This document shows positions 15,233-25,164 of a DNA stretch of 64,000 nucleotides, one piece after another. The notes below the pieces were generated by a model that worked only from the letters and a program-made list of their open reading frames with translations, did not search any database and was not told the DNA's origin. Position 1 is the first letter of the stretch; every line of letters begins with the position of its first letter. The stretch is from Pseudomonas sp. Gutcm_11s (GTDB lineage: Bacteria > Pseudomonadota > Gammaproteobacteria > Pseudomonadales > Pseudomonadaceae): assembly GCF_028649395.1 (NCBI RefSeq), contig NZ_JAQSUW010000016.1:220719-284718 (forward strand). The letters are read 5' to 3'. The position numbers were made by a program, and so were the translations under genes.

Positions 15233-17551
15233 ATGAAGACCGACGCGAAAGTGGTGCACCTGAACAAGGTCGCCCCCGAGCAATCGCCAACTTCGCCGGC
15301 AGGAAGGCTTCCCGTGGCCCTCACCCAGGTGCGCGACAAGGCTGCCCAGCAGCTCAAGCTGGCCCTCCAGGGGCTGTTCGACAATGCGGACGATACCCTG
15401 TTCGAGATGGCTGATCGCGCGTCCAGCAACGCCGAGCAGAACGCCTTTTTCGAGGCGATGCGCGACCTGCGCCTGAAGCGCAAGAGCATCGAGCGCGGCT
15501 TCCTGCAGAAAGTCTTCGAGAGCTTCTCCACCCTCAATCAATACGAAATCGGCAGCCCGGCACCGCAGCTGGGTACTGTTTCCTTCGAGAGTCTGTCGCT
15601 GGTTCAGGACGATGTGCTCGAGGAGTCGGTGGCGCTGGATGCCATGGTTTCCCGCGTGGTGAACCGTGACGGCGTTGCCCTCGGTCACTTGACCACGCGT
15701 CTCAACGCGATGATCAGCAAGAAGCTTGAGGACAAGACCAACCCCTTGGGTCCGCGCGTGCTCTGCGAGCAGTTCATGTCGGCCTGCGAAGGGCTGGGCG
15801 TGGAGATCCGCGTCAAACTGATCATCCTCAAACTGTTCGAGAAGTATGTGCTGGGCGACCTGGACCAGCTGTACGCCAATGCCAATCAGCAGTTGGTCGA
15901 GGCCGGCGTGCTGCCGGAACTGAAATCTGCGCCGCCTGTGCGCCGTCAGCCTGGGCGTCCCCAGCCCGGAGCGCGTACCGCCCGTGGCGATGCTGCCGAG
16001 GCTCAGCCTGCCGGTTATGCCGACGAAAACGTGCAGGAGGTCTTTGGCGCCCTGCAGGAACTGCTGTCCCAGGTGCGCGGCAGCACGGCGATGCCGCGCC
16101 GCGAGGTCCCGGTCGACGCGGTGCCGATCTCCAGCAACGACCTGATGCGCCTGCTCTCGCACATGCAGCAGCATTTCCCGGTGGCAAGCCAGCAGGTCAG
16201 CGACGACTACGACCTGCGCAATCAACTGGAAGGCCTGCTGGCCCGCGCCAGTGCCAAGAGTGGCAAGTCCCGTGTGGTTGGCGAAGTCGACGAGGATGTG
16301 ATCAACCTGGTTGCCATGCTCTTCGAGTTCATCCTCGATGACCGCACCCTGCCGGATTCGCTCAAGGCTCTGATCGGCCGTCTGCAGATCCCGATGCTCA
16401 AGGTCGCGGTGCTGGACAAGACCTTCTTCAGCCGCGGCAGCCACCCGGCGCGCCGTCTGCTCAACGAGATCGCCGCCGCGGCGCTCGGCTGGAACGCCCA
16501 GGGTGACGAGCAGCGTGATGCTCTGTATCAGCGTATCGAGCAGGTGGTGCAGCGTCTGCTCAACGATTTCACCGATGACCCGGCGATCTTCTCCGACGTA
16601 CTCGCTGAGTTCATCGCCTTCACCGGTGACGAGAAGCGTCGCAGCGAGCTGCTCGAGCAGCGCACCCGCGACGCCGAAGAAGGCCGTGCCAAGGCCGAGC
16701 TGGCTCGCCAGCAGGTAGAGCAGGCGCTGAACTCGCGACTGCTCGGCAAGACCCTGCCCGAGGTGGTCGTGCGCCTGCTGCAGGAGGGCTGGAGCAAGGT
16801 GCTGCAGCTGACCAGCCTCAAGCATGGTGCCGAGTCTGCCGAGTGGAACGCCGCGCTGGCGGTGATGGATGACCTGGTGTGGAGCGTCGAGCTGCACGAG
16901 TCGCCAGAAGATCGCCTGCGCCTGCTGGAGTTGGTGCCGAGCCTGCTCAAGTCGCTGCGCGATGGCCTGACCAGCGCGGCGATCGATCCGTTCATCACCA
17001 GCGAGTTCTTCAGCAAGCTCGAAGCGGTACACGTCCAGGCCTTCCAGCGCTTCAAGCGCGAAGTGGTCGAGCCGGTCGAGGAACAGCCTGCCGAGTTCCT
17101 GGCCGAGTCCGCGCCAGAGTTTGGCGAGGTGGCGTTGCTGGAGCTGCCGCCGCAGGAGCTCGAGGCGGAGGTCGATGCACCGGCCATGGTCGAGGTGGTC
17201 GAGGAAATCGTCCTGCTGGCGCCGGGCGAGAGTCGCCAGCAGGAGCCAGAGGCCAGCCTGCCGGATGACGACGAGGCCCTGCAGCACGTCGACAGCCTGC
17301 GTGTCGGCAGCTGGGTGGAGATCCAGGAAGACGAGGAGCACAAGCTGCGTGGCAAGCTGGCGGCCATCATCAAGCCGACCGGCAAGTACATCTTCGTCAA
17401 CCGTACCGGCATGAAGGTGATGGAGAAGACCCGCATGGGCCTGGCCGTGGAGTTCCGCCGCGGTGCCATCCGCCTGCTCGACGACGCGCTGCTGTTCGAC
17501 CGCGCGCTGGAGTCGGTGATCGGCAACCTGCGCAAACTCAAGGGCGCCTGA
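15233..17551 (+). CDS. DUF1631 family protein
   Basis: This 772-residue soluble protein is largely helical and acidic. Its orthologue sits between nadC and ampD in P. aeruginosa, and it is recognised as DUF1631 by position and length. The first two thirds contain long helices; the stretch at residues 590-680 is very acidic and probably disordered (many Glu and Asp with Pro). The C-terminal about 90 residues (SWVEIQEDEEHKLRGKLAAI then KYIFVNRTGMKVMEKTRMGL) form a small beta-rich module similar to PilZ-type or Tudor-like folds. No cysteine ligands or nucleotide motifs are visible. Function unknown; a regulatory role linked to the PilZ-like tail is speculative. Confidence 0.85.
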   Translation: MKTDAKVVHLNKVAPEQSPTSPAGRLPVALTQVRDKAAQQLKLALQGLFDNADDTLFEMADRASSNAEQNAFFEAMRDLRLKRKSIERGFLQKVFESFSTLNQYEIGSPAPQLGTVSFESLSLVQDDVLEESVALDAMVSRVVNRDGVALGHLTTRLNAMISKKLEDKTNPLGPRVLCEQFMSACEGLGVEIRVKLIILKLFEKYVLGDLDQLYANANQQLVEAGVLPELKSAPPVRRQPGRPQPGARTARGDAAEAQPAGYADENVQEVFGALQELLSQVRGSTAMPRREVPVDAVPISSNDLMRLLSHMQQHFPVASQQVSDDYDLRNQLEGLLARASAKSGKSRVVGEVDEDVINLVAMLFEFILDDRTLPDSLKALIGRLQIPMLKVAVLDKTFFSRGSHPARRLLNEIAAAALGWNAQGDEQRDALYQRIEQVVQRLLNDFTDDPAIFSDVLAEFIAFTGDEKRRSELLEQRTRDAEEGRAKAELARQQVEQALNSRLLGKTLPEVVVRLLQEGWSKVLQLTSLKHGAESAEWNAALAVMDDLVWSVELHESPEDRLRLLELVPSLLKSLRDGLTSAAIDPFITSEFFSKLEAVHVQAFQRFKREVVEPVEEQPAEFLAESAPEFGEVALLELPPQELEAEVDAPAMVEVVEEIVLLAPGESRQQEPEASLPDDDEALQHVDSLRVGSWVEIQEDEEHKLRGKLAAIIKPTGKYIFVNRTGMKVMEKTRMGLAVEFRRGAIRLLDDALLFDRALESVIGNLRKLKGA

Positions 17552-17567
17552 GCCCCTCGCAGAATGA

Positions 17568-17598
17568 AAGCGCCCGGCCTTGTGCCGGGCGTTTTCGT
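17568..17598 (+). terminator. Terminator after the DUF1631 gene
   Basis: The 8-bp stem CGCCCGGC/GCCGGGCG is flanked by AAAG and TTTTCGTTT. Confidence 0.85.
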
Positions 17599-17643
17599 TT
17601 CTGCACTTCTGCTAGAGTGGCGCCAGTCTTCAAGGAGCCTGCA

Positions 17644-18207
17644 ATGCGGCTGGACCCTGCCAGCGGCTGGTGTGATGGAGCCCGTCACTGCCCTTCGCCG
17701 AACTTCAACGAGCGCCCGCAGGGGGAGGTTTCCCTGCTGGTGATCCACAACATCAGCCTGCCGCCGGGGCAGTTCGCCACCGGCAAGGTGCAGCAGTTCT
17801 TCCAGAACTGCCTGCCGATCGACGAGCATCCCTATTTCGCCGGCATCGCCCAGCTGACCGTCTCCGCGCACTTTCTGATCGAGCGCGATGGCGGCGTCAC
17901 CCAGTTCGTTTCCTGTAACCAGCGCGCCTGGCATGCCGGCGTGTCGAGCTTCGCCGGGCGCGAGGGCTGCAATGACTTTTCCGTGGGGATCGAGCTGGAA
18001 GGTACCGACGACCTACCCTTCACCGATGCCCAGTATCAGGCCCTGACGGTGCTGACCCGCGAGCTGCTGCGCGCCTATCCTCAGATGAGCGTCGAGCGCA
18101 TCTGCGGCCATAGCGACATCGCCCCGGGGCGCAAGACCGATCCGGGCCCCTGTTTCGATTGGGCGCGCCTGCGTGGCGCCCTGCAAGGCGAGGAGAGCAA
18201 AAGATGA
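17644..18207 (+). CDS. ampD: 1,6-anhydro-N-acetylmuramyl-L-alanine amidase AmpD
   Basis: This 187-residue cytoplasmic zinc amidase cleaves the peptide from anhydro-muropeptides during cell-wall recycling, keeping AmpR from inducing ampC beta-lactamase. Zinc ligands are His in LLVIHNISLP near residue 34, His in CGHSDIAPGRKTDPG near residue 154, and Asp in the same segment (KTDPGPCF). AAGGAG precedes the ATG at 17644, so this start is used rather than an in-frame ATG at 17617. ampE follows with a four-base overlap. Confidence 0.96.
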   Translation: MRLDPASGWCDGARHCPSPNFNERPQGEVSLLVIHNISLPPGQFATGKVQQFFQNCLPIDEHPYFAGIAQLTVSAHFLIERDGGVTQFVSCNQRAWHAGVSSFAGREGCNDFSVGIELEGTDDLPFTDAQYQALTVLTRELLRAYPQMSVERICGHSDIAPGRKTDPGPCFDWARLRGALQGEESKR

Positions 18208-19022
18208 ATTTCCTGGTTCTGCTGCTGGTGCTCTGGGTCGAGAAACTCTCCTCCGGGCGCCAGCGCATTCAGCAGGATGGTCCCTGGTTGCAATGGCTGG
18301 CGCGTAGCGAAGGGGGCTCGCCCTGGCGCGCGCTGGCGCTCGCCGTGCTGCTGCCGGTGGCGCTGCTCGGCCTGGCGCTGTTGATCCTCGAACCACTGGC
18401 CTACGGCTGGCTGGCTCTCCCGGTGCATCTGTTGGTGCTGGTCTACAGCCTGGGGCGTGGTGATGTGCTGGCAGCTCTGGGGCCGTTCCGTGACGCCTGG
18501 CGCCGTGGTGATGACCAGGCCGCCCTGCATGTGGCCGAGCGTGACCTCGGCGTCGCTGCCGATGGCGAGGCGGAGCTGCTCGAGCGGGTGCAGGACTACG
18601 AGCTGTGGCAGGCCTACCAGGGTTTCTTCGCAGTGATCTTCTGGTACGCCCTGCTCGGGCCGCTGCCGGCCCTGGCTTACCGCCTGCTGGCGCTGAGTTC
18701 CGAGCATGGGCAGCCTGCCGTGGCCGAGCGGGCGGCGCAGCTGCGCCATGCCTTCGACTGGCTGCCGGTGCGAGTGCTCGCCGCCAGCTTCGCCCTGGTG
18801 GGTAATTTCGCCGCCGTCAGTCGTGCAGTGCTGCATGACCTGCTGGCCTGGGACCTGCCTGCCGCGCGCCTGGTCGCGAATGCCGGGCGAGCTGCCAGCG
18901 AGTTGGCTGAGCCTCAGCCGGGTGAGTCCGGGGCCAACAGCCTGGACGAGCTGTGGCAGCTGCTGATCCGCTCCGCCGTGCTCTGGTACGCCGCCTTCGC
19001 CGTGTGGATTCTGCTGCTCTAG
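18204..19022 (+). CDS. ampE: AmpE, inner-membrane regulator/sensor-like protein
   Basis: This is a 272-residue membrane protein with four to five hydrophobic segments (near residues 1-12, 50-90, 150-165, 190-215 and the C-terminal VLWYAAFAVWILLL). In enterics and pseudomonads it is the partner gene of ampD and has been proposed as a signalling protein in beta-lactamase regulation; its molecular action is unclear. The start overlaps the ampD stop (ATGA). Its stop lies two bases from the convergent ROK-kinase stop. Confidence 0.92.
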   Translation: MNFLVLLLVLWVEKLSSGRQRIQQDGPWLQWLARSEGGSPWRALALAVLLPVALLGLALLILEPLAYGWLALPVHLLVLVYSLGRGDVLAALGPFRDAWRRGDDQAALHVAERDLGVAADGEAELLERVQDYELWQAYQGFFAVIFWYALLGPLPALAYRLLALSSEHGQPAVAERAAQLRHAFDWLPVRVLAASFALVGNFAAVSRAVLHDLLAWDLPAARLVANAGRAASELAEPQPGESGANSLDELWQLLIRSAVLWYAAFAVWILLL

Positions 19023-19023
19023 G

Positions 19024-19929
19024 TCAGCCCGCGGGCGTTTCCGGCCATAGCCAGGCGGCGCCCCGCACACCGCTGGAGTCGCCATAGCGGGCCTGCACCA
19101 GACGCGTGTTGACCCGATCCGAGAACACATGGCGGACCAGCAGCGGCGGCACCCGCTCATAGAGTGCGGGGATGTTCGACAGACCGCCGCCCAGCACTAT
19201 CACCTCCGGGTCGATCACGTTGATCACCGAGGCCAGCGCCCGGGCCAGCTGCTCACAATAGGTGTTCAGCGCCTCGTCGGCGGCCGGCTCGCCCTGGCGC
19301 GCCGCATCGGCCAATGCGGCCGCGCTCAGGCCCAGATCGCTGCGCGCTGCCCAGGACGGGCCGCTGAGGAAGGTCTCGATGCAATCCTCCAGCCCGCAGT
19401 AGCAGCGTCGCGCCGGTCCGTCCGCCGGGGTGCGCCAGGGCAGGGCGTTGTGCCCCCATTCGCCGGCAATCGCATTGGGGCCGGAGAGGAGGCGGCCGTG
19501 GATGACGATGCCGCCGCCCACGCCGGTACCGAGGATCACCCCGAACACGCTGGCTGCGCCGGCGCCGGCCCCGTCGCTGGCCTCGGACAGGGTGAAGCAG
19601 TCGGCATCGTTGCCCAAGCGTACCGGGCGTTGCAGCAGGCGCTGCAGATCGCCCTGCAGGTCCTGGCCGATCAGGTAGGTGGAGTTGGCGTTCTTGATCC
19701 GACCGTGGTCCGGCGAACGCGTACCGGGAATGCCCACGCCGAGGCTGCCCTGGCTGCCCAGTTCGGCTTCCGCCTCGAGCACCAGGCGCACCATGTTGTG
19801 CAGGCTGGCCTGGTAGTCGTCCTGGGGCGTGGGCAGGCGCCGACGCAACCGCTCGTCGGAACCATCGAGCGCGATTATTTCGGTCTTTGTCCCACCTAGA
19901 TCAATACCGAGGCGAAGTGACATGCGCAT
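19024..19929 (-). CDS. ROK family sugar kinase (fructokinase / N-acetylglucosamine kinase type)
   Basis: This is a 301-residue ROK kinase that transfers ATP phosphate to a hexose. It shows the phosphate-1 motif GIDLGGTKTEI near the N-terminus, the catalytic Asp in LGNDADCFTLSEA, the GTGVGGGIVI loop and the ROK zinc site with His in WGHNALPW and Cys residues in CYCGLEDCIETF. Substrate choice between fructose, glucose or N-acetylglucosamine is not readable from sequence. AAGG upstream supports the start at 19929; a second ATG two codons later is possible. It is monocistronic and divergent from a chemoreceptor gene. Confidence 0.9.
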   Translation of the reverse strand: MRMSLRLGIDLGGTKTEIIALDGSDERLRRRLPTPQDDYQASLHNMVRLVLEAEAELGSQGSLGVGIPGTRSPDHGRIKNANSTYLIGQDLQGDLQRLLQRPVRLGNDADCFTLSEASDGAGAGAASVFGVILGTGVGGGIVIHGRLLSGPNAIAGEWGHNALPWRTPADGPARRCYCGLEDCIETFLSGPSWAARSDLGLSAAALADAARQGEPAADEALNTYCEQLARALASVINVIDPEVIVLGGGLSNIPALYERVPPLLVRHVFSDRVNTRLVQARYGDSSGVRGAAWLWPETPAG

Positions 19930-20104
19930 TCTTAACCTTAAGTTACACAGGGCTGAGCCGATATCCGGTATACAGGCTGTGGGGGAACCAGGCCTGGCAA
20001 AAGGCCATTCCCACGAGTAATCAGAAAACAACGACACCTTGCCGTTCAATCGACCAGCCCGCTCCCGGCTGGCATAAAACAATAATGGCAACAGGAGACG
20101 TCTA

Positions 20105-22135
20105 GTGAATAGCGTGTTGTACCCTGCCATCGCATTGATGAACCGGATGAGCTTCGGCATGAAGTTCAGCCTGATCAGCGTGCTGTTCTTCCTCCCCATG
20201 CTGGTGACCAACTACTTCCTCGTGCGCGAGTCCTACGACGCTTTCGTCGATACCCGCACCGAGCTGCAGAGCCTGGAATTGCTCAAGAGCAGCCAAAAGA
20301 TGCGTCAGGAACTGGAGCGCCTGAACGATCTTTACGAGATCAATGCCGTGCTCGGCCAGTCCGGTGAATCGGACAAGCTGGCTGCCATGATCGCGCCGCT
20401 GGAGAAGAGCATCGGCGATATCCTCGCCAGCCTCGAATCACCCAGCGAAGACGCGCAGAAGATTGAGGAATTCAATGCCCAGCGCGACTCCGTCAAGTCG
20501 GCCATGGATGCCGTGGCGGCCGAATCGTCCCTGCGCAGCAAGGCCGGCCTGGTGGTCAAGGCGCTGGATAACGCCGAGGTGTTCATCAAGTTCGTCGCCA
20601 GCCAGTCGGGCCTCAGCCAGGACAGCGACACGACTGTGCGGCAGATGACCGAGCTGCTGACCACCGTCACCCCGCCGATCACCAAGACCCTGAGCAAGGG
20701 CCGCGCCCTGGGCTCCTATTCGCTGGGCCAGGGCATCCTCGGCTCCGCCGACAGCACCAAGCTCGACGAGCTGCTGGCCGATCTGGAGAAGCGTCACGCC
20801 GAGTACGGCTTCAAGATCCAGAGCGCCCTGGCGGATAGCCCGCGGGCCAAGAGCGAGCTGGGCAGCCTGGCCGAGGCCAGCCGCGCCACCCTGACCGAGA
20901 TCAGCGGGGTGCTGGAAGAGCAACTGCTCATGGCCGACAGCCTGGACGCGCCCTGGCAGGGCTATTTCGACCAGCTGAGCACGGCCATCGACAAGACCTA
21001 CCAGTTCAACGACGCCATTCTCGGCTTCCTCGATCATGACCTGAGCCAGCGCCTGGGCGAGAAGCGCACCCAGATGGTGTTGCTGGTGGTCGCCCTGGTC
21101 GGCCTGTTCCTCGCCATCGGCTACCTCTACGGCGGCTTCTACGTCTCCACTCGCACCACCCTCAAGGGCTTCGGCAAGACCCTCGGCCAGGTAGCCGGCG
21201 GCGACATGACCGTGCGCGTCAACGTGCGCAGCCAGGACGAGCTGGGTGAGCTGGGCGAGGTGTTCAACGGCACCGTGGCGAAGATTCGCGACCTGATCGA
21301 GCTGGTTGGCCAGACCGTGAAGGAAGTCGAGCGTCAGGCCGATCGCGTCGAGCTGGTCTCCGGCGAGAGCAGCCAGGCGGTGACCGCCCAGCGCGGCCAG
21401 ATCGAGCAGGTTGCCACGGCGATGAACCAGATGTCCGCCACTGCCCAGGAAGTGGCGCGCAGCGCCGCAGCCGCCGTGGGCAGCGCGCAAAGCGTCAACG
21501 ACGAGACCGTCAGCGGTCGCGCCATGGTCGAGTCGCAGGTCGGCAGCATCCAGCGCCTGGCCAGCGAGATCGATCAGTCGGTGGGCGTGATCAACCAGCT
21601 CGCCGCCGATAGCGCCTCGATCAGCCAGGTACTGGACGTGATCAAGGGCATCGCCGGGCAGACCAACCTGCTGGCGCTCAACGCGGCCATCGAGGCGGCG
21701 CGCGCCGGTGAGCAGGGCCGCGGCTTTGCCGTGGTCGCCGACGAGGTGCGCAACCTGGCCAAGCGTACCCACCAGTCCACCGAGGAGATCGAGCAGATGA
21801 TTGGTCGTCTGCAGAGTGGCGTGGGCGCGACCGTGACCGCCATGAACGGCAGCCACCAGATGGTCGAGAGCACCGTGACGCAATCCAGCCAGGTGCAGAT
21901 GGCGCTGGAGAACATCCTCGGCGCGGTCGGCATGATCGTCGACCAGAACCAGCAGATCGCCGCTGCCGCCGAGCAGCAGACCGCCGTGGCCCACGATATC
22001 GACATGAACATCGTCGAGATCAACCAGGCCGGTGAGCGTACCGCCGAAGGTGCGGTGCAGACCGAGCAGGCCAGCCGTCAGCTGTCTGATCAGGTCGCCC
22101 GCCTCAAGGAGCTGATCAGCGCCTTCCGCGTCTGA
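20105..22135 (+). CDS. Methyl-accepting chemotaxis protein with helical-bundle sensor
   Basis: This is a 676-residue transducer. It has a first membrane helix at about residues 20-40, a large periplasmic helical ligand-binding region of about 280 residues, a second membrane helix at about 320-345, HAMP, and a signalling domain with the canonical hairpin tip around GIAGQTNLLALNAAIEAARA. The start is GTG with AGGAGACG upstream. Its position after ampDE matches a P. aeruginosa transducer, but the ligand is not known from sequence. It ends at a strong 12-bp terminator. Confidence 0.95.
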   Translation: MNSVLYPAIALMNRMSFGMKFSLISVLFFLPMLVTNYFLVRESYDAFVDTRTELQSLELLKSSQKMRQELERLNDLYEINAVLGQSGESDKLAAMIAPLEKSIGDILASLESPSEDAQKIEEFNAQRDSVKSAMDAVAAESSLRSKAGLVVKALDNAEVFIKFVASQSGLSQDSDTTVRQMTELLTTVTPPITKTLSKGRALGSYSLGQGILGSADSTKLDELLADLEKRHAEYGFKIQSALADSPRAKSELGSLAEASRATLTEISGVLEEQLLMADSLDAPWQGYFDQLSTAIDKTYQFNDAILGFLDHDLSQRLGEKRTQMVLLVVALVGLFLAIGYLYGGFYVSTRTTLKGFGKTLGQVAGGDMTVRVNVRSQDELGELGEVFNGTVAKIRDLIELVGQTVKEVERQADRVELVSGESSQAVTAQRGQIEQVATAMNQMSATAQEVARSAAAAVGSAQSVNDETVSGRAMVESQVGSIQRLASEIDQSVGVINQLAADSASISQVLDVIKGIAGQTNLLALNAAIEAARAGEQGRGFAVVADEVRNLAKRTHQSTEEIEQMIGRLQSGVGATVTAMNGSHQMVESTVTQSSQVQMALENILGAVGMIVDQNQQIAAAAEQQTAVAHDIDMNIVEINQAGERTAEGAVQTEQASRQLSDQVARLKELISAFRV

Positions 22136-22152
22136 TCGTCAGCCCCGCAATA

Positions 22153-22184
22153 ACGAGGCCCGCCCATTGGCGGGCCTCGTCGTT
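22153..22184. terminator. Bidirectional terminator between the chemoreceptor and tatD genes
   Basis: A perfect 12-bp stem ACGAGGCCCGCC/GGCGGGCCTCGT with CATT loop is followed by CGTTTCT. Confidence 0.88.
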
Positions 22185-22194
22185 TCTGTGGTCG

Positions 22195-22977
22195 TCAGAG
22201 CGACCAGCCGAACAGCTCGGCGGCGTTGCGGCTGCTGGTGCTGGCCAGCTCCTCGGGCGTCACGCCGCGCAGCTCGGCCAGCGCCGTGCAGATGTCCGGC
22301 AGGTGTTCCGGGCTGTTGCGCAGGCCGGGATACATGGCCGGGGCCATGTCCGGCGCGTCGGTCTCCAGCACGATGGCTTCCAGCGGCAGGCGCGGGATCA
22401 CCTTGCGCAGGCGCAGCGCCTGCGGCCAGGTCGGCGCGCCGCCCAGGCCCAGCTTGAAGCCCAGGCGGATGTACTCGCGGGCCTCCTCGTAGCTGCCGGC
22501 GAAGGCGTGGATCACCCCGCCGCGTGCCGGCTTGAGGCGCTTGAGCGTGGCGATGGTGGCGGCATGGGCGCGGCGCACATGCAGCAGAACCGGCAGCTCG
22601 AATTCGCCAGCCAGCTTCAACTGCGCCTCGAACAGCGCCTGCTGGCGCTCGCGGTCCAGGGTTTCCACGTAGTAATCCAGGCCGAACTCGCCCACCGCGC
22701 ACAGCTTCGGGTGCCCGGCCAGGCGTTGCAGCCAGTCGCGCAATTCGCCCAGATGCTCGGGGCTATGCTGCTCTAGATAGACCGGGTGCAGGCCGAAGGC
22801 GGCGTACAGACCCTCCTCCTGCTGGCACAGCTCCCACAGGCGCTGCCAGTTGTCGCGGTACACGCCGAGCACCACCAGCCGCTCCACGCCCAGGCCGCGG
22901 CTGCGCGCCAGCAGCTCGCTGCGGTCGGCGTCGAAGTCGGGGAAATCCAGGTGGGTGTGGGTGTCGATCAGCTGCAT
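22195..22977 (-). CDS. TatD family metal-dependent DNase
   Basis: This 260-residue amidohydrolase-fold nuclease has the TatD metal ligands: DTHTHLD at residues 5-11, Glu in AVGEFGLDYY, His in LLHVRRAH, His in IHAFAGS and Asp in ETDAPDM. Family members have 3'-5' exonuclease activity. The start at 22977 is selected because the family begins directly with the MQLIDTHTHLD strand; upstream in-frame starts would add up to 22 residues. It is monocistronic. Confidence 0.92.
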   Translation of the reverse strand: MQLIDTHTHLDFPDFDADRSELLARSRGLGVERLVVLGVYRDNWQRLWELCQQEEGLYAAFGLHPVYLEQHSPEHLGELRDWLQRLAGHPKLCAVGEFGLDYYVETLDRERQQALFEAQLKLAGEFELPVLLHVRRAHAATIATLKRLKPARGGVIHAFAGSYEEAREYIRLGFKLGLGGAPTWPQALRLRKVIPRLPLEAIVLETDAPDMAPAMYPGLRNSPEHLPDICTALAELRGVTPEELASTSSRNAAELFGWSL

Positions 22978-23099
22978 GGTGGTGTCCGCATCCGGGGCGG
23001 TCAGCATCGGGTATTTCATTCGAGTGCGCCAGTTGGGGAGCATTCCCGCGTTTCGTCAGTCGAAACAGCAACGAGCTATGAAGTACGCCGGAGGTGAGG

Positions 23100-25160
23100 G
23101 TGCGGTTACGCAAGTGGTTGAGTGGGGCGTTCGCCGTGTCGCTGCTGGTGGTGGCGGGGTTGTGGCTGTTCCTCGTGCTGTTCGATTGGAACCTGCTGCG
23201 ACCGACCATCAACGAGAAGGTCTCGGCGGCGCTGAACCGGCCGTTCGCCATCGAGGGCAACCTCAGCGTGGTGTGGCAGCGCGAGCCGGAGGAGGGTGGC
23301 TGGCGTGCCTGGCTGCCGTGGCCGCACTTCGCCGCCGAGCAGCTGGTGCTGGGCAATCCGGAGTGGGCCGAGGGCGATACCTTCGTCAGCCTGGACCGGG
23401 TGCGCTTCCGCCTGGCGCCGCTGCCGCTGCTGTGGAAGACCGTGAGCATCCCGCGCATCGAGCTCGGTGCGCCGTTCGCCAACCTGCAGCGCCTGGCCGA
23501 TGGCCGCGCCAACTGGACCTTCGACCTCGGCAGCCAGCAACCCGAGGCGGCTGACGAACCGAGCCCATGGACTCTGGACATTGGCACCATCGGCTTTGAC
23601 CAGGGAGTGGTCAGCCTCGATGACCAGGTCTCCAAGACCCGCCTCGAGGCGCAGATCGATCCGCTCGGTGCGCCCATTCCCTTTGCCCAGATCGTCGGTG
23701 AAAGTGCCGCCCAGCGCCTGGCCGAGGAGCACGCAGCGGCCCAGGACTACGCCTTCGCCTGGCGCGCCAAGGGGCGCTTCCAGGGCCAGGCGGTGAGTGG
23801 TAGCGGCAAGGTCGGCGGCCTGCTGGCGTTGCACAGCGCCAACCTGCCGTTCCCGCTGCAGGCCGATGTACGCGTGGGCGCCACGCGCATTCGCGTTGCC
23901 GGCAGCCTCACCGATCCGCAACGCCTGGGCGCCCTCGACCTGCGCCTGCGCCTGGCCGGTGCCAGCCTCAGCCAGCTCTACCCGCTGACCGGCGTGACAC
24001 TGCCGGACACGCCGCCCTATGCCACCGATGGCCGCCTGCAGGCCGACCTGCGCGATGCCGGTGGTGCCAGCTTCCGTTACCGGGACTTCAACGGCCGCAT
24101 CGGCGACAGCGACATTCACGGCGACCTGACCTTCGTCGCGCGCCAGCCGCGGCCCAAGCTGTCCGGCCAGCTCACCTCCAACCAGCTGCTGTTCGCCGAC
24201 CTGGCGCCGCTGATCGGTGCCGATTCCAACGCCGAGAAGCAGGAGCGTGGCGCTGCCGCCAGCCAGCCGGCGAACAAGGTGCTGCCGGTGGAGCAGTTCC
24301 GCACCGAGCGCTGGCGCAGCATGGATGCCGACGTGCGCTTCACCGGCAAGCGCATCGTTCACTCCGAGCAGTTGCCGATCAACGATCTGGACACCCACGT
24401 GGTGCTCAATGACGGCCAGCTCAGCCTGGAACCGCTGCGTTTCGGCATGGCCGGCGGCAGCCTGGATGCGCAGATCCGCTTGAATGGCGCCGTCACGCCG
24501 ATGCAGGGCCAGGTGCGCCTGAGCGCGCGCGAGCTCAAGCTGAAGCAGCTGTTCCCCACCTTCGCGCCGATGCAGACCAGCCTCGGTGCGCTGAATGGCG
24601 ATGCCAAGCTGAGCGGCACCGGCAACTCGGTGGCGGCCCTGCTCGGCACTGCCAACGGCGAGCTGAAGATGCTGATCAACGATGGCGCGGTGAGCCGTGG
24701 CCTGCTGGAGATCGCCGGGCTCAACGTCGGTAACTACCTGGTCGGCAAGCTGTTCGGCGACGACGAGGTGACTATCAACTGCGCCGCCGCCGACCTCGGC
24801 ATCAAGCAGGGCCTGATGAGCACGCGGCTGTTCGTGGTCGATACCGAGAACTCGGTGATCCGTGTCGACGGCAGCGCCAACTTCGCCAGCGAGAAGCTGG
24901 ATTTCGATGTCACTCCGGCAAGCAAGGGCCTGCGCATCTTCTCGCTGCGCTCGCCGCTGTATGTGCGTGGCACCTTCAAGCAACCCAGCGCTGGGGTGCA
25001 GGCCACACCGCTGGCGCTGCGTGGCGTCGGCCTGGTGGCGCTGGGCGTGGCGGTGGCGCCGGCGGCCGGCCTGCTGGCGCTGGTGGCGCCCAGTGGTGGC
25101 GACGAGCCCAGCCAGTGCGCGCCGCTGCTGCGGCAGATGCAGAAGGGCGGCAAGGGCTGA
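23100..25160 (+). CDS. AsmA family protein
   Basis: This is a protein of about 686 residues with one N-terminal membrane helix (AVSLLVVAGLWLFLVLF) followed by a long periplasmic beta-rich region. The AsmA opening (LLRPTINEKVSAALNRPFAI) is diagnostic, as is the C-terminal repeat region (VSRGLLEIAGLNVGNYLV). AsmA-like proteins are linked to outer-membrane lipid homeostasis and anterograde phospholipid transport. GGAGG precedes the GTG at 23100; another GTG two codons upstream is possible. It converges on the response-regulator gene at 25165. Confidence 0.9.
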   Translation: MRLRKWLSGAFAVSLLVVAGLWLFLVLFDWNLLRPTINEKVSAALNRPFAIEGNLSVVWQREPEEGGWRAWLPWPHFAAEQLVLGNPEWAEGDTFVSLDRVRFRLAPLPLLWKTVSIPRIELGAPFANLQRLADGRANWTFDLGSQQPEAADEPSPWTLDIGTIGFDQGVVSLDDQVSKTRLEAQIDPLGAPIPFAQIVGESAAQRLAEEHAAAQDYAFAWRAKGRFQGQAVSGSGKVGGLLALHSANLPFPLQADVRVGATRIRVAGSLTDPQRLGALDLRLRLAGASLSQLYPLTGVTLPDTPPYATDGRLQADLRDAGGASFRYRDFNGRIGDSDIHGDLTFVARQPRPKLSGQLTSNQLLFADLAPLIGADSNAEKQERGAAASQPANKVLPVEQFRTERWRSMDADVRFTGKRIVHSEQLPINDLDTHVVLNDGQLSLEPLRFGMAGGSLDAQIRLNGAVTPMQGQVRLSARELKLKQLFPTFAPMQTSLGALNGDAKLSGTGNSVAALLGTANGELKMLINDGAVSRGLLEIAGLNVGNYLVGKLFGDDEVTINCAAADLGIKQGLMSTRLFVVDTENSVIRVDGSANFASEKLDFDVTPASKGLRIFSLRSPLYVRGTFKQPSAGVQATPLALRGVGLVALGVAVAPAAGLLALVAPSGGDEPSQCAPLLRQMQKGGKG

Positions 25161-25164
25161 GTTT

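Noticed and set aside
15080..17341. 753-codon open frame antisense to the DUF1631 gene
   Set aside because: It lies opposite a real gene in high-GC DNA, has a low-complexity Gln/Leu/Arg composition and no recognisable motif.
23106..24983. 625-codon frame antisense to the AsmA-family gene
   Set aside because: Low-complexity shadow with no domain features.
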